64,000 bases of DNA. Origin: JBDTSW01 sp963797835. GTDB taxonomy: Bacteria; Actinomycetota; Thermoleophilia; Solirubrobacterales; 70-9. The translations under genes were made by a program, and so were the position numbers. A model generated the notes under the pieces. It saw nothing but the letters and a program-made list of their open reading frames with translations. It had not been told where the DNA came from and ran no database searches. The DNA lies in NCBI GenBank assembly GCA_963797835.1, contig CAWCRN010000026.1, positions 310,001-374,000 on the forward strand, in the 5' to 3' direction. The number at the start of each line of letters is the position of its first letter. Position 1 is the first letter of the stretch. Positions 45,316 to 54,600 of the stretch are shown in pieces.

Positions 45316-45539
45316 CTGCTGCTCTGGACGCACAGCCCTAGCCGTCCCGGAGCCGCCACGTACTACCGCTCCGCGCGAGTTGCACTAGCGCCGCCGGAGC
45401 CGGCCAGTCTTGAGCCATTCGTTAGGCGCGACCCACCGGCATCGCCCCTCGCCGCACTCAGTCTCGCCCTGACCCAGCCCACCGCGCCGGACTTATGGTT
45501 CAGCCCAGGGTCCCAAGATTCTGGAAAGGAGCGCCTGAT

Positions 45540-46088
45540 ATGAGCACCGACACTGGCAAGGTGGTCGTGAACAGGGCGATGTCGCTTGACGGCTTCATCG
45601 CCGGTCCCGGCCACACGATGGACTGGATCTTCGATTTCCTGACACCGGACGCATTCCCTGAAGTCATGGCCGCCACTGGTGCGATGCTTATCGGCCGGGG
45701 TACCTACGAGGTTGCCAAGCAGATGCCCGACGAGGAGCGCAACTACGAGGGAGGAGCCCAGTTCGTCCTCACCCACGATCCTCCCGACAAGCCGGACCCG
45801 AACGTCACATTCCTCACCTGTGACATCGCGGAAGCCGTCGCCACGGCGCTAAGCGCCGCGGGCGGTAAGAACCTGGAGATCCTCGGCGCCGACCTGGCCA
45901 GCCAGTGCCTGCAGCGAGGGCTCGTCGACGAGATTCTGGTCTATGTCCTCCCGGTGCTCTTGGGCGACGGGGTCCGCTTTTCGACCCCGACCGTCCACAG
46001 GATTGACCTCGAACCATTCAGCAACACCCAGTCGGGCGCAGTCACCATGCTCCGCTTCCGTGTGGCTCCCGCCTCCAGCGTGCTCTAA
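45540..46088 (+). CDS. RibD C-terminal / dihydrofolate-reductase-like protein
   Basis: A 182-residue protein. It has VVVNRAMSLDGFIAGPGHTM, MLIGRGTYEVAKQMPDEERN, FVLTHDPPDKPD, LEILGADLASQCLQRGLVDE and ILVYVLPVLLGDGVRFS. This is the PF01872 fold that uses NAD(P)H. Members outside riboflavin synthesis have unknown substrates, and trimethoprim resistance should not be assumed. ATG 45540 has a GAAAGGAG Shine-Dalgarno. The next similar gene in the window is at 58.0-58.6 kb. Confidence 0.85.
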   Translation: MSTDTGKVVVNRAMSLDGFIAGPGHTMDWIFDFLTPDAFPEVMAATGAMLIGRGTYEVAKQMPDEERNYEGGAQFVLTHDPPDKPDPNVTFLTCDIAEAVATALSAAGGKNLEILGADLASQCLQRGLVDEILVYVLPVLLGDGVRFSTPTVHRIDLEPFSNTQSGAVTMLRFRVAPASSVL

Positions 46089-46491
46089 CCTCGGCGGTCC
46101 GAAGTCAGCGTTCGGTGATTTGTGCCGGGACCCCCGATTCTGCATAGGCGGGTCACGCCTGTGTCGCGGTGGCCGGGTCCTGACCCCGGCTTGCGCTTCG
46201 CGCGACAAGCAGGAGCCTTCGGAGAGCCCGGGCTCCCAGGAGTCCTCCCCCCACGGTTGATGATCGCTCTCGGCACTCGCCGTGATTCAACCCTGCGCAA
46301 GGCGATCACGCAGCCGTCGACCTGGGCCGGTGGGTGAAACTGCCTTGGAGAAACGCCAGCCCGCCCTGGTCGCTCTTGCCTCGGGTGGAACCGGCGGTGA
46401 GGCTGGCGACAATTCGGCTGCTCCATTGCGCGAGAGCGAGAAGCAGCGCGTCGAATGCCTCACACGGAACAGCGCGAGACCGTCGGCGCAT
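46089..46491. other. Intergenic region in the island, no intact gene
   Basis: Four hundred bases without a convincing frame. It holds a CCGAA-N7-TTCGG hairpin near 46100 and a variant of the GGGGTC-GACCCC repeat at about 46173-46188 (GGGTCCTGACCCC). Frames just before 46492 read into the nuclease gene but carry no recognisable domain. Confidence 0.4.
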
Positions 46492-46749
46492 ATGAGCAAC
46501 GACGAAAGGGATCGCGAAAGGGAACGCGCACTGCAGAAGCGGATCCTGACGGAGCCATCCCTGCTTCGCGGCTTTGACGGGCCGGTGGCAGTAGCGGATG
46601 AGGTACCGATTCGTCGACCGGGAAGCGCCGACCTGGTGATGGTCAACGCCAAGGGCCAGATCGCGATCGTCGAGTGCAAGCGGGCGACTAATCCCGAGTC
46701 TCGCCGCTGGGTTATCGGTCAGGTGTTCGAGTACGCGGCTGAGGCCTGA
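46492..46749 (+). CDS. Truncated PD-(D/E)xK nuclease-like protein
   Basis: Eighty-five residues: helix RDRERERALQKRILTEPSLL, then IRRPGSADLVMVNAKGQIAI with VECKRATNPESRRWVIGQVF and EYAAEA. Asp in SADLV and Glu-x-Lys in VECK form the PD-(D/E)xK core. Proteins of this type usually continue for a few hundred more residues, so this is an N-terminal fragment, stopped 95 bases before the CSLREA gene. Confidence 0.6.
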   Translation: MSNDERDRERERALQKRILTEPSLLRGFDGPVAVADEVPIRRPGSADLVMVNAKGQIAIVECKRATNPESRRWVIGQVFEYAAEA

Positions 46750-46844
46750 ATACGCCTTGCCCATGGTGGCGGGGCACCGATGACTTACACTCCCGCCAGG
46801 GACTGGATGGAGGGATCGATCAAACGGGCACGCATTGCCTCGGG

Positions 46845-48203
46845 GTGCGGGGTGTCGCTGTGCGCCGTGTAGCCGCCCGTCTCATCGGCCGCCGGAGCAC
46901 CGCGGCCGTCGCGGCTGCCACGGCCCTCGCGCTCGCCTGGGCCCCGACCGCGCTCGCCGGCAGCCCCATCCTCAACACGTTCACGGTCAACCAGACGGGC
47001 GACGCCTCCGACTCGGCCCTCGGCGATATGCCCAACGCCTGCGACGTCGACCTTCCCACCGGCGGCGACCAGTGCACGCTGCGGGCGGCGATCGAGGAGT
47101 CGAACGCGACCGCGGGTCACGATGTGATCGCCTTCAACATTCCGGGGGACGAGGTGCACACGATCCAGCCCGCGACCGCCCTGCCGGACATTCTGGATCA
47201 GACCACCATCAACGGCTTCAGCCAACCCGGCGCCTCGCCGAACACGCAGCCGGTGGGCAAGCCGCTGGACTCGGTGCTGCGGATCCAGCTCGACGGAACG
47301 AACTTTCCGAACGACCCGATCGTAAACGGGTTCCACATTCCCGCCGCCGGGGCGGGCAGCACGATCAGCGGGATGGTCATCAACAACTTCGCGCCCTGGT
47401 CCGGGATCGATGTCCAGGCGAACGCGGTGACGGTCGTTGGCAACTACCTCGGCACGAACCCGGCAGGGGCGACCGCCCGGCCCAACGGGTACGGGTTGTC
47501 GGTCACCAACGGGCTCGGCGCCAGAGTCGGTGGCCCGTTGCCGGCGAACCGGAACCTGATCTCCGGCGGCACCCGTGGCGGTATCGTCTCCAACCCGCCG
47601 CTCGCCATCCAGGGCAACTACATAGGCGTGACTGCCGACGGGAAGTCCCCCCTCGGCAACGCCACGGACGGCATCACCCTCACCCTCTTTGCCGGCGGCC
47701 AGCCGATCGGCGGCCCGGGCGGCGCGGCCAACGTGATCGCCCACAACGGCGAGAGCGGGATCGTGATGTTCAACCAGCACAGCGGGATGCCGATCACGAA
47801 CAACCGCATCTTCGGGAACGGCGAGCTCGGCATCGACCTGAGCGAGGACGGGGTGACACCCAACGACGAGGACGACCACGACACCGGCCCGAACGAGCTG
47901 CAGAACTTCCCCGTCCTCGAGTCCGCCCGTACCAAGCCGAGCGGCACCAAGGTAAAGGGCGAGCTGAACAGCACGCCTGGGCAGACGTTCAGCGTGGAGT
48001 TCTTCTCGAACAAGGCCAAGGAGCGTCAGGGACGCAAGCCAATCGGGTCGAAGGTGGTGGAGGCCGACGCCGGGGGCGACGTGACCTTCGGGTTCAAGCC
48101 CGTGAAGAAGGTCAAGCCGGGCCAATTCATCACCACCACGGCGACGACCTTGAACCAGAGCACGTCGGAGTTCTCGAAGCCGCTCAAGGTCACCTCGGGC
48201 TGA
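46845..48203 (+). CDS. Secreted CSLREA-domain beta-helix protein (1)
   Basis: A 452-residue protein from GTG 46845. Its signal peptide ends about TALAWAPTALAGS. A CSLREA-type N-terminal segment reads DQCTLRAAIEESNATAG. Right-handed parallel beta-helix repeats follow, with many N-x-(I/V) turns (ISGMVINNFA, NYLGTNPAGATARPNGYGLS, PITNNRIFGNGELGIDL). A beta-sandwich-like C-terminal domain comes last (GELNSTPGQTFSVEFFSNKA). Proteins of this family are secreted or surface-located, and their role is unknown. The gene stops 112 bases before att copy 2. Confidence 0.85.
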   Translation: MRGVAVRRVAARLIGRRSTAAVAAATALALAWAPTALAGSPILNTFTVNQTGDASDSALGDMPNACDVDLPTGGDQCTLRAAIEESNATAGHDVIAFNIPGDEVHTIQPATALPDILDQTTINGFSQPGASPNTQPVGKPLDSVLRIQLDGTNFPNDPIVNGFHIPAAGAGSTISGMVINNFAPWSGIDVQANAVTVVGNYLGTNPAGATARPNGYGLSVTNGLGARVGGPLPANRNLISGGTRGGIVSNPPLAIQGNYIGVTADGKSPLGNATDGITLTLFAGGQPIGGPGGAANVIAHNGESGIVMFNQHSGMPITNNRIFGNGELGIDLSEDGVTPNDEDDHDTGPNELQNFPVLESARTKPSGTKVKGELNSTPGQTFSVEFFSNKAKERQGRKPIGSKVVEADAGGDVTFGFKPVKKVKPGQFITTTATTLNQSTSEFSKPLKVTSG

Positions 48204-48315
48204 CCCGTCCGAACGAGCGTTTGCAGCGTCGCTGACATCCGTCGCCGGAGACCTAACCGGGCGGGAGATGCTCCAACAGCTTGTTGCCTTCACGGTCAAC
48301 GACACGGACTCGAAA

Positions 48316-48360
48316 TCTACGAAACCGAAGGTCACGGGTTCGAATCCTGTCGGGCGCGCT
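48316..48360 (+). repeat. att core copy 2 (tRNA-Arg 3' end)
   Basis: Matches 40835-40879 at 44 of 45 positions (A to G before GGTTCG). No acceptor or D-arm is present upstream, so it is not a tRNA gene. Its last bases overlap hairpin H8. Confidence 0.85.
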
Positions 48361-48375
48361 TCTCATTCCCAAGCG
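48357..48375. repeat. Island hairpin H8, fused to att copy 2
   Basis: CGCTT-CTCATTCCC-AAGCG. The left arm uses the final CGCT of the att core. Apart from the longer loop it resembles H3 (CGCTTCTCGTCCAAAGCG). Confidence 0.45.
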
Positions 48376-48538
48376 GTTTCCAAGGATCTTGAGGTATTGG
48401 CCCAGCCCGCCACGCGGGACGCGGGCGAGCTACATGTCACCAGAGTGATACCGGCCCGTACCGATACTCCCTAGTCTGTTCCCGCCGCCGCGCTAGTGTG
48501 TGGCGTAGCGGCACCCGTCTCCATGGAGGGAGCTTTCA
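48376..48538. other. Leader of CSLREA gene 2
   Basis: No gene is visible. A Shine-Dalgarno (GGAGGGAG) stands 6 bases before ATG 48539. A clear -35/-10 pair was not identified. Confidence 0.4.
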
Positions 48539-49882
48539 ATGGCAGCGGGTCGAGGGATCGTCCTGTTCACGACGGCAGCGCTTGCGTCGATCGCGCTGGC
48601 GCCACACGCGAGCGCGAAGACGTTCGTAGTGACGAAGCTGGGTGATCCGCAGCCGAACGGCTGCACACGCCCGGACTGTTCGCTTCGTGAGGCCGTGATC
48701 GCCGCGAACGACCGGCCGGGCGCGGATCGGGTCGAGCTGCCGACGGCGAAGACGTACACGCTCGGCATCGAGAACTCCGCGCCTTCGGGCGAGGACGCCG
48801 CGGCCGAGGGCGACCTCGACATCACCGACACGTTGCGCGTCGGTCACCCGGGGAAGGGCAGGGCGACGGTGGACGCGGAGCGTGTCGATCGCGTCTTCGA
48901 CGTCTTAGCCGCGGCGCAGTTCGCGGATCTCGTGATCACGAGGGGGTTCGCCGAAGAGGAGTTCGGCGGCGGAATCCGCGCCGTCGCGGACGTGACCATC
49001 CTCCGTTCGGTCGTGACGAAGAACCGGACCGGCGACGCGGATGGGGGCGGCATCGGGTTCCCCGATGTGGAGGGCTCGCTGACGGTGTCTCGCAGCGTCG
49101 TCAGCCGGAACGTCTCGCGAGACGATGGAGGCGGCGTCAGCTTCGACACGGAGGGCCCCGGCGAGTTCCGTGTCGACCGCAGCCGGTTCAGCGGAAACCG
49201 CAGCCAGGACTGGGGCGGCGGCTTCATCACCGCCAAGACGGCGAACATCACCAAGAGCACGTTCGCGGACAACGTCTCCGTATCCGGGAATGGCGGCGGC
49301 GGAGCGATCGAGCTGCCGGACGGCAGCCAGGTCTTCGATTCGACGTTCAGCGGGAATGAAGCGGACGGCGGCGGCGGTGGGCTCAGCGTCACCGACGGCA
49401 GCGACGTGATCCTGGAGAACGTGACGATCGCGGACAACACCGCGGCCCAGGGCGGCGGCCTCCTCGCTGGCGAGGCCAGCCTGAACGCTGTCTCGATTGT
49501 CCGCAACGACGCGGATCTCGGCGGAGGCCTCTTCGGCGCTCCGGCAGGCGGCGTGAGTGTCGAGAACTCGTTGCTCGCGCTCAACGACGCCCAAACGAGC
49601 GGCGACGACTGCATCGGAGACGAGCCGTTCAACTCCCTCGGGCACAACCTGCTCTCGACTGCCGCGGACTGCTTGGGATTCGAGGTCGAGGGTGACATCG
49701 TCGAGCCGAACCCCAGGATCGGCGCGCTCAGCCGGAACGGAGGGCCGACCCGAACGGTGCCGCTCAGGTCTGGGTCACCCGCGATCGGAGCCGCCAACGC
49801 GCTGACGGCCCCCGGTACGGACCAGCGCGGTGAAAACCGGGACGGCAGTCCCGACGTCGGCGCCTTCGAACGCACCGGGTAG
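48539..49882 (+). CDS. Secreted CSLREA-domain beta-helix protein (2)
   Basis: A 447-residue protein. The signal peptide is MAAGRGIVLFTTAALASIAL, ending APHASA. The domain motif is RPDCSLREAVIAANDRPGAD. The body is made of beta-helix turns with repeated D-G-G-G(V/I) (ADGGGIGFPDVEG, RDDGGGVSFDTEGPG, GNEADGGGGGLSVTDG), ending in the family C-terminus TVPLRSGSPAIGAANALT and DVGAFERTG. Surface or secreted role inferred. It is the only gene in the 1.6-kb module 2 and stops 31 bases before att copy 3. Confidence 0.88.
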   Translation: MAAGRGIVLFTTAALASIALAPHASAKTFVVTKLGDPQPNGCTRPDCSLREAVIAANDRPGADRVELPTAKTYTLGIENSAPSGEDAAAEGDLDITDTLRVGHPGKGRATVDAERVDRVFDVLAAAQFADLVITRGFAEEEFGGGIRAVADVTILRSVVTKNRTGDADGGGIGFPDVEGSLTVSRSVVSRNVSRDDGGGVSFDTEGPGEFRVDRSRFSGNRSQDWGGGFITAKTANITKSTFADNVSVSGNGGGGAIELPDGSQVFDSTFSGNEADGGGGGLSVTDGSDVILENVTIADNTAAQGGGLLAGEASLNAVSIVRNDADLGGGLFGAPAGGVSVENSLLALNDAQTSGDDCIGDEPFNSLGHNLLSTAADCLGFEVEGDIVEPNPRIGALSRNGGPTRTVPLRSGSPAIGAANALTAPGTDQRGENRDGSPDVGAFERTG

Positions 49883-49913
49883 CCGCCTAAGCCACGCTGT
49901 AGTCCCCGAACGA

Positions 49914-49953
49914 GAAACCGAAGGTCACAGGTTCGAATCCTGTCGGGCGCGCT
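49914..49953 (+). repeat. att core copy 3 (tRNA-Arg 3' end)
   Basis: Forty bases identical to 40840-40879, running from just after the anticodon to GCGCT. The bases before it (ACGAGA) look like the tRNA sequence with a two-base insertion. It marks the right end of the island. Chromosomal sequence (the dehydrogenase gene) resumes 25 bases later. Confidence 0.85.
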
Positions 49954-49978
49954 AAGCGAAACCTTGGTCGGGATCGAG

Positions 49979-50896
49979 TCAGATCGCGATCCGCTGGTTT
50001 GCTTCGCGCAGCACGGCCAGGCTGTTCTCCCAGGCGCGTTGCTCCCGATCGCTCAGCTCCGGCATCAGCGGCGCTCCGGCCCCGTCGGCGCCGATTGGGG
50101 CGGGGAGGCTGGCGCAGACGCGATCTCCAACACGGACGCTGACCGGCTCAAGCCGACCAGCGTTACGGATCACGTGTCTGATCAGGTGCGCTGTCGCGAG
50201 GCCAATCGCGTGTGTCGTCGACCCCTTCAGGGCTCGAACCTCGTAGGCGGCGTGGCGCACCTGCTGCTCGATCTCGCTCAGCCGCTCGGCCGCGAGCGGC
50301 CGTCCGGACATCCGAGCGAACTCCCCCAGCGAGAACGGCCCTACCCTGGCGCTCTCGAACGGGAAGACCGCCGAATCGCCGTGCTCTCCGATGACCCAGG
50401 CATGAACGTTTCCGGGGTGCACCCCGAGCTCGACCGCCAGCAGCTCGCGAAGCCGCCACGAGTCGAGTGAGGTGCCGGTGCCGAAGACGTGCACCGGGCG
50501 GGATTCCCACCGGCGCGTCAGGTACTCGACGAGCACATCAACCGGGCTCGAGACCACGATCACGACCTTTGGCAGTGCCTGCTCCAGGGCGTCGGCGACC
50601 TCGATCGCCACGGCCAGGTTCTGATCGAGCGTGTCGAGTCGGGTCTGGCCCGGGTGCGTGTGCACGCCAGCGGTTAGCACCGCGATGTCGGCCGCGCGGA
50701 TCGAGTCCATCGACCCCCCCTCAACCGTGCACTCGGGCAACAGCGGCGCGGCATGGTGGAAGTCGAGCGCCTCGCCTCGAGCCCTCTCGCCATCGCGGTC
50801 ATAGAGTCCGAGCTGCGAGGCGAGGCCGAGCTGCAGGACGGGTCCCGCGCAGGCGACGCCCACGGCGCCGGCCCCCAGGATGGCGACCGAGGTCAC
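49979..50896 (-). CDS. L-lactate/malate dehydrogenase family protein
   Basis: A 305-residue NAD-dependent 2-hydroxyacid dehydrogenase. The Rossmann motif is ILGAGAVGVACAG. TAGVHTHPGQTRLDTLDQN is the active-site loop, where Gln before the catalytic Arg region favours lactate over malate. GTGTSLDSWRLR holds the second Arg, and WVIGEHGDSAVFP the catalytic His. Interconverts lactate and pyruvate (or a related 2-oxoacid). It is the first chromosomal gene right of the island. Confidence 0.88.
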   Translation of the reverse strand: MTSVAILGAGAVGVACAGPVLQLGLASQLGLYDRDGERARGEALDFHHAAPLLPECTVEGGSMDSIRAADIAVLTAGVHTHPGQTRLDTLDQNLAVAIEVADALEQALPKVVIVVSSPVDVLVEYLTRRWESRPVHVFGTGTSLDSWRLRELLAVELGVHPGNVHAWVIGEHGDSAVFPFESARVGPFSLGEFARMSGRPLAAERLSEIEQQVRHAAYEVRALKGSTTHAIGLATAHLIRHVIRNAGRLEPVSVRVGDRVCASLPAPIGADGAGAPLMPELSDREQRAWENSLAVLREANQRIAI

Positions 50897-51087
50897 CGAT
50901 CGACCCTATCTGGAGCTGACGGCTGCTGCGCATTTAGCAGTACCGCAGATGGCGACTTGTGAGGGCATGAAAGGTGTCCGCATACCGACCGTATACCGCC
51001 CGGTTGGAGCCTCCGTGCAGATGACCGGCAGCGAGCCTCATCTCATCGGGAGAGCAGGTTCGAGGCCATGACGCAAGGAGGCCCCCA

Positions 51088-51516
51088 ATGAGGGCACACA
51101 CCATCACCATCGTGCTTGGGATCTGCGCACTGGCGATCCCGGCGAGCGCGAACGCGGAGCCAATCAGCAGCCCCGACTACTCGTCCGTCAACGCGGTCAG
51201 CGGTGACTCGGGCGAGTCGAGCCAGCCCGCGGGCGGCCCGGACTACCAATCCGTCAACTCGATCGCCCCGCCGGCGAGCGAGCCCAGCGGCTCGCAGGGC
51301 GTGAGCTCGGGCTACTCGTCGCTGAACGCGGTCAGCGGCGCGCCGACCAGCACGCCGACCCTGGTGTCCGGCTCGCCGGACTCGGGCGACGGATTCGACT
51401 GGGGCAGCGCTCTGGTCGGGGCGGGGGCCGCGCTGGCTCTGGCCGCGCTCGGCACCGCCGCGCTGCTCACGGTCCGCCGGCGCACGGCGATTTCGCCGTC
51501 CGTCTCGACCGGCTGA
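51088..51516 (+). CDS. Small exported membrane-anchored repeat protein
   Basis: A 142-residue protein. It has a signal peptide (ITIVLGICALAIPASANA), then three repeats of the form (P/S)(D/G)YxS(V/L)N(A/S)(V/I) (PDYSSVNAVSG, PDYQSVNSIAP, SGYSSLNAVSG) in a Ser/Gly/Pro-rich stretch. A C-terminal membrane helix (ALVGAGAALALAALGTAALL) follows, with a short basic cytoplasmic end. No family is recognised. The layout is that of a surface-exposed anchor protein. A Shine-Dalgarno (AAGGAGG) precedes ATG 51088. Confidence 0.7.
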   Translation: MRAHTITIVLGICALAIPASANAEPISSPDYSSVNAVSGDSGESSQPAGGPDYQSVNSIAPPASEPSGSQGVSSGYSSLNAVSGAPTSTPTLVSGSPDSGDGFDWGSALVGAGAALALAALGTAALLTVRRRTAISPSVSTG

Positions 51517-51544
51517 GGGCGATCGCGCCAGTCAACGATCAGGG

Positions 51545-51589
51545 CGATGGGCGCGGAGGCATGAGCAACGCTCACCTCCGCGCCCATCG
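51545..51589. terminator. Long stem-loop between the anchor protein and the SARP gene
   Basis: CGATGGGCGCGGAGG (51545-51559) pairs perfectly with 51575-51589. The stem extends inside as TGAGC-AAC-GCTCA after a two-base bulge, giving about 20 base pairs in 45 bases. It is located 28 bases past a stop codon and 100 bases before the next start. Likely a terminator without T-tract. Confidence 0.55.
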
Positions 51590-51690
51590 TGTTCTCGCGA
51601 TCGGAGCGCAGCATGAGCCGTAGTCATCCTCCGCGAGCGGGCTTGACTCGGCCCGGGCCCGCCGGTACGTTCGCCCCGGACCGGTTCGCG

Positions 51691-54600
51691 ATGAGCATGG
51701 AAGTACGCCTTCTCGGGTCCGTCGAGGCGCTCGTCGACGGCCAAACACTCTCTCTCGGGGGAAGCAAGCAGCGCAGCGTCGTCGCCATGCTCGCGCTGCA
51801 TGCAAACTCGACGCTGAGCGGTGATGAGCTGATCGACGGCCTCTGGGGCGAGGACCCCCCACCGAGCGCCGCCAAGAACCTCCAGCTCTACGTCTCCAGA
51901 TTGCGCAAGACACTGGCTGACGGCAAGGCCGAGGCGGAGATCATCACCCGCGGACGTGGCTACGAGCTCCGCCTGCCCGAGGAATCCGTCGACGCCCTGC
52001 GCTTCGAGGACCTGGTCCAGGAGGCCTCACGGGAGCCGGCGAGCGCCGCCGGGGCGAATGGCGCGGCGGGCGCAGCGCTCGAGCTCTGGCGCGGCGCCCC
52101 GCTCGCCGATGTCGCCTCCGAGCCGTTCGCCGCCCCCGAGATCGGCAGGCTCGAGGAGCTTCACCTTCGCGCGATCGAGCTCGCAATCGACGCCGAGCTC
52201 GCCGCCGGGCGCCACGACGAGGTCGTAGCCCAACTCGAGGAGCTGATCGCCGAGGAGCCCCTGCGCGAGCGCCTCCATGCCCAGCGGATGCTCGCCCTCT
52301 ACCGTGCCGGCCGTCAGGCGGACGCGCTGGAGGCATACCGCGAGGCGCGCGCGACGCTGATCGAGCAGATCGGGATCGAGCCCGGGCCGGAGCTCCAAAG
52401 TCTGCAGGCGGCTGTCCTCGCCCAGGATCCGAGCCTCGATGCACCGCCGTCGATCATGGAGCTGCCGGTGCAGCTCGAGGGCGGCTCGCCGCTCCTCGCC
52501 GGGCGCGAGCATGAGCTGCGCTGGCTGCGCAAGCGCTGGGACGAGGCGGGCGAGGGGCGGGTCGTTTGCGCGCTCGTTTGGGGCCCCGCCGGGATCGGCA
52601 AGACGCGGCTCGTGGCCGAGCTCGCGCAGGAGCTCCAGCGCGAGGGCGCGGCGGTCCTCTACGCCGGCGGGGGCCAGGTCGCCGAGGCCGCACTGGCGAC
52701 CGTCGCCGAGGCGGGGAAGGGCCAGCGACCGACCCTGCTCGTGGTCGACTCCGCCGACGACGCGCCGCCGGCGGTGCTCGAGGCCGCTGCCGGGCTCGCC
52801 CGCGAGCCCGAGGGCCGGCCGCTCCTGATCTGCGTCCTGCATCACGACGAGCAGGGTCCACCCGCCTTCGCCTCGCTGCTCGAAAGCGGCGCCGCTCAGC
52901 GCCTGCGCCTCGATCCGCTCGGAGAAGCCGCGACGGCGGAGATCGCCGCCCTCTACGCCCCGGCAGAGCACGCCGCGATGCCTCTGAGCACCCTGGTCGT
53001 AGAGAGCGAGGGTGTGCCGCTTCGCATCCACCGCGCGGCCGGCGAGTGGGCACGGGCCGAGGCGGCCGAGCGCCTCGCCGCGACCGCAGACCGCGCGGCA
53101 GACGATCGGACCGGCCTGCGGGCGACCCAGGCAGCCGTCGCGGGCGGCGTCGTCGACCTTCAGACCGCGAGCGAGCGCGCCCGCCTCTACGCGGTCGCAG
53201 AGCCGCCCGATGCCACCGAGCTCAAGATCTGCCCGTTCCGCGGCCTTGCGCCCTTCGACGCCGCCCACGCCGAGTACTTCTTCGGCCGCGAGCGGCTTAC
53301 CGCCGAGCTCGTAGCCCGTCTCGTCGGCTCGACCCTGCTCGCCGTCATCGGCCCCTCCGGGAGCGGCAAGTCCTCGGCGGTGCGCGCAGGGCTCCTGCCG
53401 GCCCTCGCCGACGGCGTCGTCCCAGGCTCGGAGCGCTGGCGGCAGGCGGTCATGCGCCCGGGCGAGCGCCCGCTCGCCGAGCTCTCCCGCACCCTCGGCC
53501 GCGCGGTGCCGGAGGTGGGGGCGCAGGGCGCCGCCCCGTGGATCGCGGACGCACTCGAGCGCCTGCCCGCCGGCGAGCGCCTCGTGCTCGCGGTGGATCA
53601 GTTCGAGGAGGCCTTCGTCGCCTGCCGCGACGAGGCCGAACGCGTGGCGTTCCTCGACGCGCTCGTCGAGGGTGCGGCCGACCCGGAGGAGCGCCTCGTC
53701 GTGGTGCTCGCGATCCGCGCGGACTTCTACGGCCGCTGCGCCGAACACGCCGAGCTCTCGACATGGTCAGCGCCAACCAGGTCCTGGTCGGGCCGATGCG
53801 CCGCGACGAGCTGCGGCGGGCGATCGAGCTGCCTGCGCGCCGGGCGGGACTGCGGGTCGAGCCGCGACTGGTCGCGGCGCTGGTCGGCGACGTCGCGGGC
53901 GAGCCCGGCGGTCTGCCGCTGCTCTCCACCGCCCTGCTCGAGCTCTGGCAGCGGCGCGAAGGCCGCACCCTTCGACACAGTGCCTACGAGCGCATCGGCG
54001 GCGTGGAGGGGGCGGTCGCGCGCCTGGCCGAGGATGCCTACGAGCGCCTGAGCGCCGACGAGCGCCGGCGGGCGCGCCCGATGCTGCTGCGGCTCGCGGG
54101 CGAGGACGAGGATGCGACGGCGCTCGTCCGCCGCCGCGTCCCCGTCGACGAGCTCGAGCTCGACCGCGACGAGGACGCCGCTCGGGCGCTCGCCGTCTTC
54201 ACCGAGAGCCGCCTCTTGACGGTCGACGATGACACGGTCGAGGTCGCCCACGAGGCCCTCCTCAGCGAGTGGCCGCGGCTGCGATCGTGGCTCGAGGAGG
54301 ATGCCGAGGGCCGGCGCCTCCATCTTCACCTGATCGGAGCCGCTCGCGAGTGGCGCGACTCCGGGCGCGATCCCGCCGAGCTCTACCGCGGCGCCCGGCT
54401 CGCCGCGGCGCTCGACTGGGCCGCCGAGCACGAGCCGGAGCTGAACGAGCTCGAGCGGGAGTTCCTGGCCGAAAGCCAGTCGGCGAGCGAGCGCGAGGCC
54501 GAGCGCCAGCGACGCGCCGTCCGGCGCCTGCGGACCTCGCTCGTTGGCGTCGGCGTGCTGCTCGCCGCCGCGGTGGTAGCCGGGGTGATCGCGATCTCGG

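Larger units (their letters stand above)
40880..49953. mobile_element. tRNA-Arg genomic island, two tandem att-bounded modules
   Basis: Module 1 spans 40880-48360 and module 2 spans 48361-49953. Each ends in a copy of the tRNA-Arg 3' end. Contents are small accessory genes of mixed strand, an IS110-type element, a RusA-like gene, gene remnants and two CSLREA beta-helix genes, each next to an att copy. No integrase or excisionase gene can be seen, so mobility would need help in trans or is lost. Confidence 0.75.

Noticed and set aside
41157..46088. Calling the cassette region a classical integron array.
   Set aside because: Most hairpins lack RYYYAAC/GTTRRRY boxes, no intI gene is visible, and strands are mixed. 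Reported instead as cassette-like with a specific test.
48316..48360. A second functional tRNA-Arg gene.
   Set aside because: Only the sequence from the anticodon onward is present. The acceptor 5' strand and D-arm are absent here and at 49914.
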